This document shows positions 5,292 to 7,317 of a stretch of 7,317 nucleotides of DNA, piece after piece (within the stretch, counting starts at the first letter, position 1; each line of letters begins with the position of its first letter). Where the stretch lies: assembly GCA_029062865.1 (NCBI GenBank), contig JAIDPG010000060.1, forward strand, positions 1 to 7,317, read 5' to 3'. The translations under genes were made by a program, and so were the position numbers. The notes under the pieces are model-generated. The model was given only the letters and a program-made list of their open reading frames with translations. It was not told where the DNA came from and did not search any database. The DNA is from Oscillospiraceae bacterium (GTDB lineage Bacteria > Bacillota > Clostridia > Oscillospirales > Ruminococcaceae).

Positions 5292-5792
5292 TCAATTTTC
5301 CTTAAGGTGGTTATAGAACGTACCCGGATCGTCCTCGCCGCCCTGCAGGAAACGCCCGACGCGGTTCATAACGAACGCGGTCGTGCCGTTGTGTATCACA
5401 GTCATTCCGAGGTTGGACTGCGCCCAGTTTCCGCCGAGGTTCTTTATCACCATTATCCCGAAGAAGCCCGTCGCGCTTTTGAGGACGTTGTTGAAGAAGT
5501 CCGCGGGCGGCGGGTTCTGCGCGAAGCTCTTTTGAAGCGCCTCAAGCGTTTTGCAGTAATCCGCGAGATTTTCCTCGCCGAAATCCAGCGTGATATTCAT
5601 ATTGTTCCTCACGAAGTCGATATAATCAAGCGCGTAGCCGAGCATCGCATATTCGTTCGTTGGAACAGCTTGCCCCGTCCTGACCTTCGTCATCGCTTCG
5701 GACAGCTTTTTGTCAAGCTCCGTGGGCGTAAGCGAATAATCGAACGTGTTCGGGATAGGCTCGCCGACCTCGATTTTCAGTTCCTCGGACAT
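5292..5792 (-). CDS. Unrecognised 166-aa cytosolic protein
   Basis: I do not recognise this protein with confidence. It has 166 residues, is acidic, and has no signal peptide or membrane segment. The first 50 residues look flexible or helical (TPTELDKKLSEAMTKV). Residues about 50-90 are helical (YALDYIDFVRNN, then LADYCKTLEALQKSF). After a proline turn (NPPPADFF, 93-100) comes the most distinctive part: a helix ending in FFGIMVIKNLGGNW (110-123), strands TVIHNGTTAFVMN, and the close GRFLQGGEDDPGTFYNHL. The order helix, GG-x-W, strand, basic residue, GxxD...YxxL recalls DUF3806-like proteins, but this is only pattern memory. AAGGAG at 5799-5804, 6 bases from the ATG, supports the start. It is last in the minus-strand cluster, 73 bases after the 225-aa gene, with a hairpin between them. 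Confidence 0.8.
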   Translation of the reverse strand: MSEELKIEVGEPIPNTFDYSLTPTELDKKLSEAMTKVRTGQAVPTNEYAMLGYALDYIDFVRNNMNITLDFGEENLADYCKTLEALQKSFAQNPPPADFFNNVLKSATGFFGIMVIKNLGGNWAQSNLGMTVIHNGTTAFVMNRVGRFLQGGEDDPGTFYNHLKEN

Positions 5793-5819
5793 AATGTTCT
5801 CCTTACAGCTTCAAATGAT

Positions 5820-5856
5820 TTTGCTCTCCGCCCCGCTGCGCGGGGCAGAGAGCAAA
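5820..5856 (-). repeat. Large hairpin between two cluster genes
   Basis: Positions 5820-5836 pair with 5840-5856 over 17 positions with a single C/A mismatch (5829 and 5847) and a TGC loop. On the minus strand it lies 9 bases after the stop of the 225-aa gene and ends 15 bases before the ribosome site of the next gene. No T-run follows it, so it is more likely an RNA-stabilising or partly attenuating structure than a full terminator. Confidence 0.65.
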
Positions 5857-5865
5857 GAAAACCGG

Positions 5866-6543
5866 TTAAGCTTGTGGTTTTATCCGCCAATCCTCCGGAA
5901 GCCAGTCTCTCCACATAGCGTCTCTTTGCTTGTTTATCATATCCATAATATTGTCGAATTTTATCGAGCTTTTGTTGTAGAGCTGAGACATACGCGCGGT
6001 ATGCTCCTCTTCGGTTATGTAAATGCGCCGATTGTTTTGGTTGAACTCCTTCGCGCAGTAGTCGCGCTCCTCTATCGCCGCGCGGCAGTTGTACAGCTTC
6101 TCGACAAGAGCCTTCGTGCGGTTTTCGATCGCGGTGTTCATAGAGGCGTATTCCTCATCGCCGATAACGCCAACGTCCCAAAGGCGGTCTATCTGCTTGC
6201 CCGCGTTCGCCATAATCTTGACTATATCGTTTTCGCCGAAGCCGTGGAACTCCACTTCCTGTCGCATATTTGCTTCAAGGTGACGCTCGCGCTCGTTATG
6301 ATCCGTCATTCTGCGGATATACTCGTCCGGGTCGGGGCTGCTCCACTCAAAGCAGTCGCGCAGAGGTTTGCTCTCCGCTATTTTCAGCCCGGAGCTGTTG
6401 ATTTTGTCGATGTCCTCTTGGGTCAGCTCTATCCTCGGGAGATTTGGGTTTCCCGTTTTCGCGTTGATGCTCACGCCCTTCAAGTCAAAGTTCCAGCCCA
6501 TTTTCGCGGGCTTTTCATTCAGCGTTATCCATTCCTGCGACAT
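5866..6543 (-). CDS. Unrecognised 225-aa helical protein
   Basis: I do not recognise this protein. It has 225 residues, is rich in charged residues, and has no signal peptide or membrane span. Residues 1-60 look like short strands and turns (WNFDLKGVSINAKTGNPNLP, then the helix start LTQEDIDKI). Residues about 70-205 look almost wholly helical, with possible coiled-coil stretches (EYIRRMTDHNERERHLEANM, then YASMNTAIENRTKALVEKL). The C-terminus is tryptophan-rich (WRDWLPEDW, 211-219). Three cysteines (64, 153, 163) show no metal-binding spacing. AAGGAGG at 6551-6557, 7 bases from the ATG, is the strongest ribosome site in the cluster. It lies 51 bases after the vanZ-like gene with no promoter I can see, so co-transcription is likely. 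The opposing 312-aa plus-strand frame (5746-6684) crosses gene borders and is rejected. Confidence 0.8.
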   Translation of the reverse strand: MSQEWITLNEKPAKMGWNFDLKGVSINAKTGNPNLPRIELTQEDIDKINSSGLKIAESKPLRDCFEWSSPDPDEYIRRMTDHNERERHLEANMRQEVEFHGFGENDIVKIMANAGKQIDRLWDVGVIGDEEYASMNTAIENRTKALVEKLYNCRAAIEERDYCAKEFNQNNRRIYITEEEHTARMSQLYNKSSIKFDNIMDMINKQRDAMWRDWLPEDWRIKPQA

Positions 6544-6594
6544 AAGATTACCTCCTTTTCGGTGTTTCGCGATATTTTTCTGCCGGTCTATATT

Positions 6595-7308
6595 TTATGC
6601 GCGGTCGGTGTGATCTTTCCACAAATCGTTTGCCGACGTTTTCCCTTTCTCCGTAAAACCGGCGAAAAGTCGTTTTATCAATAAATACAACAAGTAACCT
6701 ATGACGGTGCCTGACGTATTGCAGAGCAGATCGTCAATATTGCTGTCGCGATTGACAATAAAGCATTGAATAAGCTCTATCAGAAAGCTGCACGCGAAAC
6801 CGAAAATTGCCGTTTTCAGCAAAGAGGCTTTTTTACATAAGAACGGAAGCGCAAGCCCCAATGGCACGAACAGCGCGACATTCACAGCAAGATCAACGAT
6901 TACGCTTTTTGAATGGAACAGCCACTCCAAATGTCCCTCGTCGATATAGTACGCCAAACAGGGTATGAGATTTGGCTTTTCAAAAGAAAACCGCCAAATT
7001 TCCGAGCCAATACTTTCGCCGTCGATCATACGGCGCCAGATAATATCCCAGAACGCCGACGGGGTTAATGTCACACATACGATTCCGACGAGCCACCCGA
7101 CAAGGAACAGCCGGATAATTTCGTTGATAAGCGAGCGGCGGCGTATCTCTTTGTACTCCGCTCCGAACCTATGCCTGTGTAAAGCGCACCGCACAAACCA
7201 ATAAATGATCATTACGGCAAGAACGACGGGCAATGAGAAAAGAATATTGTCAAAAGCCCCGGTTTTTGCGTAGATCCAATGATGTATTTTTCCCAAGAAC
7301 GGTCTCAT
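6595..7308 (-). CDS. VanZ-like family membrane protein
   Basis: A 237-residue integral membrane protein. Hydrophobic spans lie at about 22-41, 63-82, 136-157, 163-183 and 197-214. The VanZ-like (PF04892) pattern is clear: TLTP (80-83) after the second span, NLIP (113-116), NVALFVPLG (143-151), then the conserved polar set Glu178 and Gln181 (IELIQ), the DSNIDDLLCNTSG segment (188-200) and GYLLY (204-208). VanZ of vancomycin gene clusters gives low-level teicoplanin resistance, but most homologues are of unknown function and no van genes are here; the charged residues within spans suggest binding of a small or lipid-linked ligand (inference). The ATG at 7308 has an in-frame TAA just upstream (7312-7314), so the gene does not extend further; its ribosome site would fall at or past the window edge. 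It heads the visible cluster and its DNA looks more AT-rich than the neighbouring genes. Confidence 0.85.
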   Translation of the reverse strand: MRPFLGKIHHWIYAKTGAFDNILFSLPVVLAVMIIYWFVRCALHRHRFGAEYKEIRRRSLINEIIRLFLVGWLVGIVCVTLTPSAFWDIIWRRMIDGESIGSEIWRFSFEKPNLIPCLAYYIDEGHLEWLFHSKSVIVDLAVNVALFVPLGLALPFLCKKASLLKTAIFGFACSFLIELIQCFIVNRDSNIDDLLCNTSGTVIGYLLYLLIKRLFAGFTEKGKTSANDLWKDHTDRA

Positions 7309-7317
7309 ATCTTACTA

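Noticed and set aside
5746..6684. 312-aa plus-strand open frame
   Set aside because: It runs antisense to the 225-aa gene and across two gene boundaries, lacks a ribosome site, and has the Val/Leu/Arg/His-rich look of reverse-strand reading of GC-rich codons. The minus frame has AAGGAGG at correct spacing.
6595..7308. Glycopeptide resistance cluster
   Set aside because: The VanZ-like protein alone is not evidence; no vanHAX, vanRS or D,D-peptidase gene is present and most family members are not resistance genes.

Overview
The window reads as chromosomal DNA from an anaerobic Firmicute, most likely an uncultured gut clostridium of the Oscillospiraceae/Ruminococcaceae kind. This is inferred from strong AGGAGG-type ribosome sites, sigma-A promoters with extended -10 boxes, a moderately GC-rich coding sequence set between AT-rich promoters, a BspA-like repeat lipoprotein and many short GC-rich hairpins between genes. 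No rRNA, tRNA, CRISPR array, transposase or phage gene was seen.

Layout, left to right. Bases 1-295 hold no gene, but contain a long inverted repeat (8-67), a mini-hairpin and a pair of direct repeats whose right copy covers the stop codon of the next gene. purB (adenylosuccinate lyase, 296-1735, minus) has its own probable promoter. A gap at 1742-2060 carries three hairpins in a row. A two-gene minus-strand operon follows: smpB (2695-3159), then a small LRR_5/BspA-like lipoprotein (2061-2681), read from a good promoter at 3202-3230. Divergent from it, on the plus strand, is a single-domain response regulator (3411-3809). Its near-consensus promoter has a perfect inverted repeat between -35 and -10. 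It converges on a PLP-dependent aminotransferase (3878-5158, minus), with a two-way terminator between them. The right end is a minus-strand cluster running vanZ-like membrane protein (6595-7308), an unrecognised 225-aa protein (5866-6543) and an unrecognised 166-aa protein (5292-5792), closed by a terminator at 5257-5281.

The genes do not form one pathway. purB (purine synthesis), smpB (ribosome rescue) and the aminotransferase (amino acid metabolism) are housekeeping genes. The less ordinary parts are the vanZ-like/two-unknown cluster, the orphan receiver protein with its operator-like palindrome, the lipoprotein co-transcribed with smpB, and a recurring set of intergenic hairpins, several closed by a GCGAAGC apex. 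I see no clear new defence, secretion or mobile system. The strongest candidates for something undescribed are the vanZ cluster and the hairpin/repeat families.
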